DNA from: Elymus sibiricus
Lineage: Eukaryota > Streptophyta > Magnoliopsida > Poales > Poaceae
Length of the DNA stretch: 64,000 bases
NCBI GenBank assembly: GCA_039707655.1
Contig: CM077676.1
Location: 432,117,379 to 432,181,378 of the forward strand
Direction of reading: 5' to 3'
The notes under the pieces were generated by a model. That model saw only the letters and a list, made by a program, of their open reading frames with translations, had not been told where the DNA came from and ran no database searches. Shown here in pieces: positions 1-9,550 of this stretch (position 1 is the first letter of the stretch; each line of letters begins with the position of its first letter). Made by a program: the position numbers and the translations under genes.

Positions 1-432
1 TCGTCATTATTATTTGCTTTTCTATCAATTGCCCAACAGTAATTTGTCTACCCACCGTATGCTATTTTCTTGAGAGAAGCCTCTAGTGAAAACTATGGCC
101 CCGGGTCTATCTAAATCATATATTAAAATCCCTAAAAAACCTTGCTGCACTTTTCTTTTATTTATTTTATTTTGTATTTTTGTTTAATCTATCTATCTAT
201 CTATCACCATACAATTTAATCTTGCAATTGACCGCCGAGGGATTGACAACCCCTCGTTTGCGTTGGGTGCAAGGATTTGTTGTTTGTGTGCAGGTACTGC
301 TAACGAGGTGTTGCGTGATTCTCCTACTGGATTGATAACCTTGGTTTCATAACTGAGGGAAATACTTACCTCTGCTGTGCTGCATCATCCCTTCCTCTTC
401 GGGGAAAATACCAACGCAAGGTACAAGTAGCA
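1..432 (+). repeat. 5' LTR (last 432 bp only)
   Basis: It aligns with 5079-5515. The main length difference is one extra TATC unit in the TCTA microsatellite near 190 (5270 in the other copy), plus a few substitutions. It ends in CA at 432, eleven bases before the primer site. Confidence 0.9.
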
Positions 433-443
433 GGAAGAATTTC

Positions 444-461
444 TGGCGCCGTTGCCGGGGA
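444..461 (+). other. Primer-binding site, tRNA-Asp type
   Basis: TGGCGCCGTTGCCGGGGA is complementary to the 3' end of plant tRNA-Asp, the usual primer of Athila-type Gypsy elements. It sits 11 bases inside the LTR end. Confidence 0.8.
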
Positions 462-658
462 GACATCATCAACATCTATCAAGTACCTACGCATAAAACT
501 TACATCTCCTTGCATTTACTTTATTTGCCTTTGCCTCTCGTTTTCATCTCCCCCACTTCTAAAACAATTTTACAAAAATATTTTGTGTGCTATCTTTTGC
601 TTGTGTTGCCATGTGCCTTCTATTTGCTTGCATCTTCGCTTGCTAAAAATCTATTGAT

Positions 659-1516
659 ATGGATCCTCATCCACTAGCTAATCTTTTTAAAAGATCCAAT
701 TATAATGAACCAATTGCTAGTGATTTGAGTGCTCTTGATTTTCTCTATGAAGTTTTGCTTGAAAATCATGAATCTGAAAATTGTGATGAAGTGTTAAGAG
801 AAGAAATTTATAAAGTGATTTATGATAGCTCCTTCAATGAAAAACATGATTGCAATGATGTTATTATAAATTCTATTAGTGTCAATTGTGCTAATGATAT
901 GCAAAACCACAAGCTTGGGGATGATAACTTTGTCATGTCCACCACTTATTGCAATGATCATGATTAGGGTGATAATGCTTTTTATGATCTTAAAAATTTA
1001 TTTAAGCATCATGATGAATATGATATTGATAATAATGCTTGCAATAATATTGAAAGTGTGTTTGGAAGAGTGTCAACTCTAGGTAAAAATAATCCCACTA
1101 CTTTGGAGAATTATCAATCTTATGAAATTATTGATAAAAGTGGGTTTGGAGAGGTCATGACTTTAGTTAATGTTAATCCCACTATCTCGGAAGATTACAA
1201 AAATTTTATGCATGTGGATCATAAAGAGAATATTTTTTATGACAGCTACATTGTTGAATTTGAGTATGATCCTACATGTAATTATTATGAGAGAGGAAAA
1301 TATGGTTGTAGAAATTTTTATATTACTAAATTACCTCTCGTTATGTCGAAATCATCAATGTTTTATTCTTCTCCTTTGCATATGCTAGAAATTGCTTGCC
1401 TTAATAATTTGTTTGCTCATAAAATGCCTATGCATAGGAAGTATGTTAGACTTAAATATGTTTTTCACATGCTACATGATGCTCTCTTTGTGTTTCAATT
1501 ATTATCTTTCATGTGA
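659..1516 (+). pseudogene. Element-borne ORF of unknown function, one in-frame stop
   Basis: The frame opens at ATG 659 and runs 286 codons to the stop at 1514-1516, broken only by TAG at 965-967. The product is rich in Asp, Asn, Tyr and His and shows no gag zinc knuckle, protease, RT or integrase motif. Segments such as DKSGFGEV, DSYIVEF, NYYERG, LFAHK.(P/S)MHRK and HMLHDAL recur in the minus-strand ORF at 23139-24074 of the second Athila-like element in this window, so this is a conserved gene of these elements and not a chance frame. Its role is unknown; an accessory or structural function is only a guess. Confidence 0.72.
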
Positions 1517-3942
1517 GCATCATTGAAATCTCAAGCCTATCTTAATGGCTATAAAGAAAGAGCTTGTTGGGAGACAACCCAATGAATAAAATAAGTTCTT
1601 GTGTGTTTTCACATTTATGCTACTGTTATGATTGAGTTTTTATGCTTTAATTAGTGTTTGTACCACGTAAAGCCTTTAGGATGATTTGGAAGATAGTATA
1701 ATTGATGCTGTTTGAAAAACATAAAGTTTTGCGTCCAGTGCTGGAATTTTGGTTCTGTACTGGAGCGTCAGAAAAATCTAAATTTTTTACACAGTATTGG
1801 TATATGAATTGCCCACGTTGTCCTAATTTTTCAGAATTTTTAGAGTTACAGAAGTATGTCTTTGAAATAGATTGCTACAGACTGTTCTGTTTTTGACAGA
1901 TTCTGTTTTTGATGCACTACTTGCGTGTTTTGATGAAACTATGGATTGTATCGGAGGGTATAAGCCATGGAGAAGTTATAATACAGTAGATATAATGCAA
2001 AAATAAAATATGAATGGGTTTGCAACAGTACTTAAAGTAGTGATTTATTTGTTATACTAACAGATCTCACGAAGGTTTTGTTGAGTTTTGTGTGATTGAA
2101 GTTTTCAAGTTTTGGGTGAGATCACGATGGGTGAAGGAATAAGGAGTGGCAAGAGCCTAAGCTTGGGGATGCCCGAGGCACCCCAAGGTAATATTCAAGG
2201 AAGACTCAAGCGTCTAAGCTTGGGGATGCCCCGGAAGGCATCCCCTCTTACTTGTACCAACCATCGGTAATTTTACTTGGAGCTGTATTTTTATTCGTCA
2301 CATGATATGTGTTTTACTTGGAGCGTCTTGTATTATATGAGTCTTTGCTTTGTTTGCTTTTTAGTTTGTCACAATCATCCTTGCTGAACACACCTATTTT
2401 GAGAGAGCCACACGTTCATCATAATTTGTTAGAATACTCTATGTGCTTCACTTAAATTTTTTGAGCTAGGCAGTTGCTCTAGTGCTTCACTTAAATCTTT
2501 TTGAGCACGGTGGTGGCTAAATTTTGAAGAAATAAACTCTCATGCTTCACTTATATTATTTTGAGAGTTGATAAGATTGAAATTTTGAAGAAATATTTGC
2601 ACTCTCATGCTTCACTTAAATCTTTTTGAGAGTTGATGATAGTAATGGTAATTTGCACAAGATATGAATTTGGTCCCAAAGTGATGAATATTCAAGAGGG
2701 ATATAATAAAAACTTTCATATAGATCATTGGATATGATAAGTGTGATTCCTTGCAATAGTTTTGCGATATGGAGATGATGATATGTGAGTCATGTTAGTG
2801 AGTAATTGTGATTTAGTAAGAATATTAGTGTTAAGGTTTGTGATTCCCTATGCATGCACATCAAGTCAACAGTTATGCAACGAAATTATATCCTACTTAT
2901 GGTGCATTATTCGGTGTTAGTTATGTTCAATGCATGTTTATGACCGTTTTCGCTTTTTGGTTGGTTGCTTCTCAATCTATTTGCTAGCCTTCATTTGTAC
3001 TAAGCAGAAATACTGCTTGTGCATCCAAACTCCTTAAACCCAAGTTGTGACAAATGAGTCCACCATATCTACCTATATGCGGAATTTCAATGCCGTTCCA
3101 AGTAAATTTGCGTGTGACAACTCTTATTTTCAAAATAATTTTTCCGTTTTGTGTGCCCGTACCGCTCATGAAGCGGTAGGGGGTGGCCATTATTTTCCAT
3201 GCTAGGTGTGTTATTCTCACGATGAGTGTTTATTAACTTGTCATTGCACGAGAGAGTGGTTGGTAATAGGGATGCCCAGTCCCACAATGAATCAAAAATT
3301 AATAACAACAAAATTCCTTGGAAAGTGTTGGTATGGAGGGCATCCGTGGATACGGCTAGCCATGGATTGTGAAAGAATGGTGGAAAGAAAATAAACTTTA
3401 CTTTCTGTTTGGGAACCGCCTATGATGTGTCTAGCATGGGAAATATTGAGAATTCTCGGTCGTTTTCGTTGACAGAAAAAGCATGCCTCTCAAAATATTT
3501 TATCTCTCTAATTTAAGGTTTGAGCTCTGGCACATTAGCAAATCTCTGCTTCCCTCTGCGAAGGGGCCTATCTATTTACTTTTATACAATTTTTATTTTT
3601 ATTTGAGTCTTCATCTTCTCTTATAAAGCACCAGCTAGAGAGCACTATTGTCATACTTGTGCTTTGGATGTAGCTAATATGGAGTGTGTTTCATGAATGG
3701 ATCAATGATTAAGCATAATGGGCTAGGAATAACTTTCTTTAGCGTTGATATTGCGAAAGGCATGGTTGCTTGTTAGTATGCTTGAGTATTTATATCTTCA
3801 TGTCAAACTATAGACTATTGCTTTGAATCATTCAAGTCCAAATGTCCATGCTATAAAAGAAAATAATATATGATGAATATGATAGGCAGCATTCCACATC
3901 AAAAGTTTTTATCATTTACCTACTCGAGGACGAGCAGGAATT
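1517..3942 (+). other. Internal region of the Sabrina-like element without a gene
   Basis: AT-rich DNA with no supportable coding region. It contains two copies of the AAGCTTGGGGATG motif (2159-2171 and 2216-2228), both at the base of hairpins, and several repeats of a CATGCTTCACTTA...TTTTTGAG phrase between about 2440 and 2635. Confidence 0.7.
2159..2245 (+). repeat. Two polypurine-motif hairpins
   Basis: Hairpin one pairs 2162-2173 with 2177-2187 (CTTGGGG-A-TGCC against GGCACCCCAAG, one bulged A). Hairpin two pairs GGGGATGCC (2222-2230) with GGCATCCCC (2237-2245) around a six-base loop. Each begins with the 13-mer that also forms the polypurine tract at 3943. Equivalent hairpins occur in the second element near 21715-21740 and 22449-22475. 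Confidence 0.75.
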
Positions 3943-3956
3943 AAGCTTGGGGATGC
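3943..3956 (+). other. Polypurine tract
   Basis: AAGCTTGGGGATGC ends exactly at the first base of the 3' LTR (3957), the position expected for plus-strand priming. Confidence 0.75.
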
Positions 3957-5515
3957 TGATACGTCTCCAACGTATCTATAATTTTTGATTGTTCCATGCT
4001 GTTATATTATCAATCTTGGATGTTTTTATATACATTTACAGCAATTATATATCATTTTTTGGGACTAACCTATTAACTTAGTGCCCAGTGCCAGTTGCTG
4101 TTTTCTGCCTGTTTTTGGTTTTGCAGAATATCAATACCAAACGAAGTCCAAATGCCACGAAACTTTTTGGAGATTTTTTTTCTAGACATAACCAACACTA
4201 GAAGCTTCGGGAGAAGTCCAGATGCCCCAGGAGGTGGCCACGAGCCACCAGGGCGCGCCTGCCCCCCAGGCCCTAGGCGCGCCCTGGTGCCTCGTGGGCC
4301 CACCTCTGCCTCTTTTGACCTAATTTCACCACTATAAATTCTCAAAAATCGGGAAACCAACAGGGGAGTCCACGAAATACTTTTTCCGCCGCCGCAAGCT
4401 TCTGTTCTCGAGAGATCCCATCTGGGGGCCTTTTTCGGCACTCCGCCGGAGGGGGAATCGATCACGGAGGGGCTCTACATCAACCTTGTTGCCCTTCCAA
4501 TGATGCGTGAGTAGTTTACCACAGACCTTCGGGTCCATAGTTAGTAGCTAGATGGCTTCTTCTCTCTTTTTGATCTTCAATACAATGTTCTATCCGATGT
4601 AATCACTTTTTGCGGTGTGTTTGTTGGGATCCGATGAATTGTGAGTTTATGATCAGATTATCAATGAATATTATTTGAGTCTTCTCTGATCTCTTTTATG
4701 CATGATTATTATAGCTTCGTATTTCTTCTCCGATCTAGTGATTTGGTTTGGCCAACTAGATTGATTTATCTTGCCATGTGAAGAGGTGCTTTATAATGGG
4801 TTCGATCTTGCGGTGCTCAATCCCAGTGACAGAAAGGGACATGACACGTATGTATCGTTGCTATTAAGGGTAAAAAGATGGGGTTTATTCATGCGTGAGT
4901 TTACTTTGTCTACATCATGTCATCTTGCTTAAGGCGTTACTCCGTTCTTTATGGACTTAATACACTAGATGCATACTGGATAGCGGTCAATGTGTGGAGT
5001 AATAGTAATAGATGCAGGCAGGAGTCGGTCTACTTGTCTCGGACGTGATGCCTATATACATGATCATTGCCTTGGATATCGTCATGATTATTTGCTTTTC
5101 TATCAATTGCCCAACAGTAATTTGTCTACCCACCGTATGCTATTTTCTTGAGAGAAGCCTCTAGTGAAAACTATGCCCCCCGGGTCTATCTAAATCATAT
5201 ATTAAAAACCCTAAAAAACCTTACTTCACTTTTCTTTTATTTTTTTTATTTTGTATTTTTGTTTAATCTATCTATCTATCTATCTATCACCATACAATTT
5301 AATCTTGCAATTGACCGCCGAGGGATTGACAACCCCTCGTTTGCGTTGGGTGCAAGGATTTGTTGTTTGTGTGCAGGTACTGCTAATGAGGTGTTGCGTG
5401 ATTCTCCTACTGGATTGATAACCTTAGTTTCATAACTGAGGAAAATACTTACCTCTACTGTGCTGTATCATCCCTTCCTCTTCAGGGAAAATACCAACGC
5501 AAGCTACAAGTAGCA
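3957..5515 (+). repeat. 3' LTR of the Sabrina-like element
   Basis: 1559 bp, TGATACGTCTCC...GTAGCA, with TG/CA ends. Its last 437 bp match 1-432. The first part of the LTR (about 3957-4170) is also similar to the start of the 18466-25877 element's LTRs, while the rest differs. Confidence 0.88.
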
Positions 5516-5518
5516 CTG

Positions 5519-6218
5519 CCGTCGAGGTCAATGACGTCTGCTTCGCCGCCGCATGCCGCACCGTCATCGTAGTCGTCGTTGCCCATGTTGTCGAGGAAGG
5601 CAAGAGGGTCCTCGCCTGCCTGCATCGACTGGTGGACGGCTTCCATCAACCCCGGCTCGTCCGCCAGGTCCCTCAGCTCCGGCGGTGGAACCCAGCCCAA
5701 CACTGTCACCGGGTCGCGTATCGCCCGCAGCAGCCCTGGCCTGTCCTCGAGGTCGCCCGCCTCCCTTAGCGCCGGTAGTTCTGACGGGAGCTGGACAATA
5801 GGCGAGGCGGCGGGGGCGGCGGGGGGAGGGGAGCTGCGGGCGTGCGGCGGCCGACACGCATCGCATGCGCCACGGGGCGGGTGGGGGTGCGCGGGTCCCG
5901 ACGCGCACCGTCGATACGTAGGCGCAGATGTGCCTCCGCTGGTGCTTGTTCAGGACAACCTCGAAGTCGTGGCCGTCCCAAAACTGACAGCGACCACAGG
6001 CGTTCGACGGGCCACCGGGATGCCGAGGTGGCGTCGTGGTCCTCCGTCGTGTAGCCGTCGGCGGTGATTTGCCATCCTGTCGGCAAGCGCGAGGACGGCG
6101 GCACCAGTATGCCGTACCAACCGAGCTCCTTGGCCTGCGGCACGCTGAGACTCGACGGCCACGAGCTGGCAGGTGCCGCACCGTGCGCGCGGCTGCTTCC
6201 GACGCCGGAGTTGCCCAT
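5519..6218 (-). pseudogene. Degenerate GC-rich gene of an expanded cereal family, 3' end cut by the LTR element
   Basis: On the minus strand ATG at 6216-6218 opens a frame beginning MGNSGVGSSRAHG and containing WPSSLSVPQAKELGWYGILV, a phrase I associate with a large, repeat-like gene family of wheat and relatives whose function is unknown. Downstream the similarity moves between frames: CGRCQFWDGHDFEVVLNK lies in one frame and LADEPGLMEAVHQSMQAG, followed by an acidic IDLDGS tail, in another. Frameshifts have therefore destroyed it. The 3' end runs into the Sabrina-like LTR at 5515. A TATA-like box lies 76 bases upstream of the ATG. Alternatively it is a piece of an uncharacterised DNA transposon that carries this family. 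Confidence 0.5.
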
Positions 6219-6293
6219 CGGCGGGTGAAGAGAAGAGCGGCAGGGGAGGGCTGGAGAGAGTTTCTGCGGCAGGGGAGGGCGGTCGGGGGTGCA

Positions 6294-6300
6294 TTTTATA
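6294..6300 (-). promoter_or_regulatory. TATA box of the degenerate minus-strand gene
   Basis: TATAAAA on the minus strand, followed by a C-rich leader and then ATG at 6218. Spacing is reasonable for a plant promoter. Confidence 0.45.
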
Positions 6301-6873
6301 GCCAGGTGGGCGGGGTGAAGCCGGTGGCCGGCGTAACGCCGACATTAATGTCGCGTCGAGAACGCACATAGCCTCGAGAACCGGCGCCGTGGGAATCCAC
6401 GCGGGAGGCGACTTGGTGCATTGTCGGATTTACTGACGACCCAGCGCCGCGTGATTGACCACAGTCGTCCACACGCCACGTCCGGGCAACGTGGCGGGTC
6501 AAGCGTCCTGCATGCGACGCGATGCGCTGACCGACCCGTCCAACCGCCCGCCCACTTCGCGACAAGGTGCGGCGTGCCACGTCGCACGTACGGACGGTTC
6601 GGCACGTACATATTTGTACGTGCAGGACAGGACGGTCACGTACCGTCGCGGACGTGCGGGCGCTGCCTTTTTTGAAATATGACCATCATGTCCTTTTTTT
6701 ATGAAAGGTATGACTTAATCTCAGCCGTTATTGTGTTTAAGGGGTGTACTAAAACAAAAGTGATCTATAATTCGTTCTGTAGACCTGAAGGTGCTATTGA
6801 AGCATGTATTACAAGAAACATGGTCTAAAACTTAAGTCGTTGGATCGCCAAAAATGCAAGAAGAACGGTCACA
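6301..6873. other. GC-rich flank and 3' flank of the PsbP-domain gene
   Basis: 6301-6680 is CpG-rich DNA with no credible gene; open frames there run on several strands at once and reflect base composition. 6681-6873 is AT-richer and should hold the 3' untranslated region of the minus-strand PsbP-domain gene. Confidence 0.5.
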
Positions 6874-9321
6874 TCACCAAAACCTCCATGGATCCTGGTA
6901 AGGAGGAACATATTTCTCTGTTGGGGGGAGGAGGTGAAAGGATGCCACAGCCTTTTGTAGCAAAGGTCCCATCTGCGTAACAAGCCGAAATTAGGCGAGA
7001 TGTGTTCAAAGAAAAGTACATGTTTCTGTGTAGTGAAAATTACGAAGGGAACCCACGCATACTATTTTCTTTGTAATAACATAAATATAAGCTATCGAAA
7101 ACAGTATCGAACTTACAGATTCCCACTGCTTGCTGAGAGTGGAGGCATTTAACGAGTAGAGAAAACCTAGTGAAAAAAAAGGGGAGTGAACAAAGCCATC
7201 CTGTAAATACAAGGGACTAAAGAAAGCAAAGATGAAACAATACCGTCTCGCTCAGCAGTACATGCTACATTGTGCCGAAACAGATTAGGTTCTGGTGCCT
7301 GAGACAACAAAGATAACAGGATACCTTATATTCTTGCACAACCTCACCTCCAACTCACCACCAACGCAGTGCTTCAGAAAGCATTATGATGCAAAATGGT
7401 GCCCCTTATTTTTGTATATGTATGTTTTGTTATCAAATACTTCCTCCGTCTTGTATTACTTGACGCTCAAACGGATGTATCTAGACGTATTTCAGTGCTA
7501 GATACATCCGTTTGAGCGTCAAGTAATATGGAATGGAGGGAGTATATAGGTGGCAGATTCCTCAATAAAAAGGTGACAAAAACTTACCGATTTTGTTGGT
7601 GATTTCCGAACAATGTATTCATAATACCAGTATGGCTCTCCATCAACCTAAAAATAAATGTTAGTATGTGCCAGATGCATGTCATCTCCAGAAGACTACA
7701 ATCGTCATGATGTCACCGACAAAAGTCGCCAGAGCTTACATCTGCAGTGTGTGCGTCAAGGACAGAACTCTCTGCCATTCGCTGGCTTGTTGTTACCTTC
7801 TGCAAAGGGATGTAGTGTGTCACAAAATATACATTTGACCAAAGGTGCATGTCCAAGTATCTAAACTGACCATCCTTTTGGTTGAACTTTGCTATTTAGA
7901 TATACCAATATGTGAAAAGCATGATAAGTTAATCTAGAAAAAATCTTCTGAAATTACTATGGTATGTGATTGCTCTGTACAAAAAGAAAGACACCATTTT
8001 CATTTACATAAAAACAAGAAATAATTACCAATGAAGATTTGTCAGACAAAACGCAATCAGCGACATTTTTTGCAGCCCAAGTGGTCTTGTCTTTCGAAGG
8101 TAGAAAGCGTGAGCTTGGTGGCCCAATCTGCACCAGAAATGGATGAGCATCAGTGTGTTGCATTATTGCTCATTTTATTCTACTTTTGGGAGCTCAACCG
8201 GCACAAAACCATCTACAAAATCTGTTCGAACAGCATCTTGCACTAAACCACCAATAACAATATATTAAAACCAAATTGCGAACAGAATCCCATCGCGTTA
8301 CCACAACCAAGCACAGAGCAAAAAACCAAGCACATTGCAAAGTTGGGAGTCTCCTAGTACAAGATAGTGTTATAGGAATTACCGAGACCGAGATGACGGC
8401 ATTGTTTATCATGTCGAGGCGCTCCGATACGATGCGTTGCCGTGCATCAGCTGCAAAGAGTTTGTCAGCTTCGCCTCCCTTTCAAACCACACCGGAAGAC
8501 TCTGAAAATGTGTCATTGCTATACCGGGGACTACTCACGAGATAGTGGCGCCGCCGAGGAATACCGCTCCGATTTCCTGGACTCTACCCTGGAAAACAGA
8601 GCATTAGTAAGTTTTGTCCTATGCTCGTGAAGAATGCAGCAGACCATGTAAACAAAACATGTTTTAAAGGAAATTTCAGACATGGGAACTGAAATATATA
8701 CCATCTGAACGAGGTTTTCTTCCCTGGCAGTTGAACCGGGTAAAGAAACGAGTACGCGTTGGTCTCATCAACTAGCATAGCCATCTTCACACCGTCGTCG
8801 TCCAGCTCGGTAGCAGCAGCGGCGCACGATTCCACTACTGGATCAGCATGACCAAAGCACTTTCACATCAGAAAGGAAGAACACTAGAACAGTATGACAA
8901 ACCATCGTCAGAATGTGAAGATGCTCACAATGCCATTCACAGTCCACGAGTAAAACAGAGAACAAGGAAATCTACAGCTCGGGAGAGATCGTGAGTGAGT
9001 AACCTGAGTATCCCCACCTGTAATCGGGAGAACGATTGCAAAGGAGGAGACGAGGCCGGACAGCACGAGCTGCCTCCTCTCCAACCCGCGGCTCCACGAA
9101 TTGGGCGCGCACGAGCACGAGATCCTCCTCCTGGACGACGGAGCGCACCCTGCTACACCAGCCGCGCCCTTGCTCCTACAGAGTTCCCAAGAATCAGCAC
9201 GCTCCAACGGACTAGAGCTGTACATGCGTGTGGATGGAATGACGCGTACGTACCTGGGATGGACCGCGGAGGAGGAGGAGCGAGGGAGGGAGGAAGCCGG
9301 GGAGAGAATCGCCGCAGCCAT
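6874..9321 (-). CDS. PsbP-domain protein, thylakoid lumen (PPD family, PPD5-like)
   Basis: Eleven coding exons on the minus strand, all with GT..AG borders and consistent phase: 9321-9254, 9175-9018, 8837-8702, 8588-8539, 8450-8383, 8127-8029, 7799-7740, 7647-7588, 7298-7244, 7166-7117 and 6972-6874 (stop TGA). The product is about 300 residues. It has a Ser/Arg-rich plastid transit peptide, then a twin arginine and hydrophobic stretch (RRQLVLSGLVSSFAIVLP) and an Ala-rich cleavage region, i.e. a Tat-type lumen signal. The PsbP fold follows: YSFLYPVQLPGKK, ERYSSAAPLSPDARQR, IGPPSSRFLPSKDK, VADCVLSDKSSL, EPYWYYEYIVRKS, FLYSLNASTLSKQWES and the tail VPPYQDPWRFW. PPD proteins assist photosystem assembly in the lumen. 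The 78-nt first intron is a multiple of three, so its retention would keep frame (326 residues). I rejected an upstream in-frame ATG at 9405. No disabling mutation is visible. Membership in the PPD family is firm; the PPD5 assignment is by length and memory. Confidence 0.9.
7440..7542. mobile_element. Stowaway MITE in an intron of the PsbP-domain gene
   Basis: 103 bp, nearly a perfect inverted repeat: CTTCCTCCGTC... at the left and ...ATGGAGGGAG at the right. The stem continues through ACTTGACGCTCAAACGGATG and its complement. TA duplications flank it (7438-7439, 7543-7544). It lies in intron 7299-7587. Confidence 0.88.
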
Positions 9322-9550
9322 GGCTGCCCTGTCCACTCTCGTCGAGGAAGAGCAGAGGACAGAGTGCGTCGGCAGCGAGGAGACGTTATCCTGATAGCAC
9401 GGCACGGTTACCCGCCTACTCCACGGAGACGCAGTGACTCGTTGGCGTTAACTCGGCCCCGCCTTCCTTCTCTGCCCATCCAGTGGCTGGAGACCGCACA
9501 ACTGTGCCAACTTATTTCACACCTCGTCGCTGTCCACGCGGTCGCTTGCC
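9322..9550. promoter_or_regulatory. Shared divergent promoter between the PsbP-domain gene and RCCR
   Basis: Only 229 bp separate the two start codons, which point away from each other. The stretch must hold both 5' leaders and core promoters. I see no classical TATA box on either side. GGATAAC on the minus strand, overlapping a GATA on the plus strand near 9386-9398, resembles the I-box/GATA elements of light-regulated plastid genes; that reading is inference. Confidence 0.6.

Larger units (their letters stand above)
1..5515 (+). mobile_element. Sabrina/Athila-like LTR retrotransposon, 5' end cut by window edge
   Basis: Positions 1-432 repeat 5079-5515 almost base for base, which identifies them as the end of the 5' LTR and the end of the 3' LTR of one element on the plus strand. 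The 3' LTR starts TGATACGTCTCC at 3957 and ends ...GTAGCA at 5515. Between them lie a primer site matching plant tRNA-Asp, one broken ORF, about 2.4 kb of apparently non-coding DNA and a polypurine tract touching the 3' LTR. No gag, protease, RT or integrase is visible, so the copy is non-autonomous. The LTR start and the tRNA-Asp primer fit the Sabrina-type elements of the Athila clade in Triticeae; that name is from recognition. The base duplication on the right would be CTGCC (5516-5520); its partner lies outside the window. Confidence 0.88.

Noticed and set aside
4073..4538. Frames inside the Sabrina-like 3' LTR
   Set aside because: They lie in LTR sequence on both strands and match nothing; the region is a retroelement promoter and leader.
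5564..6371. Plus-strand frames in the GC-rich block
   Set aside because: The family-like phrases and a TATA box are all on the minus strand.
9322..9405. Upstream in-frame ATG at 9405 for the PsbP-domain protein
   Set aside because: The residues it would add do not look like a transit peptide, whereas the ATG at 9321 gives the typical MAAAILSPASS start; it would also use up a third of the shared promoter.
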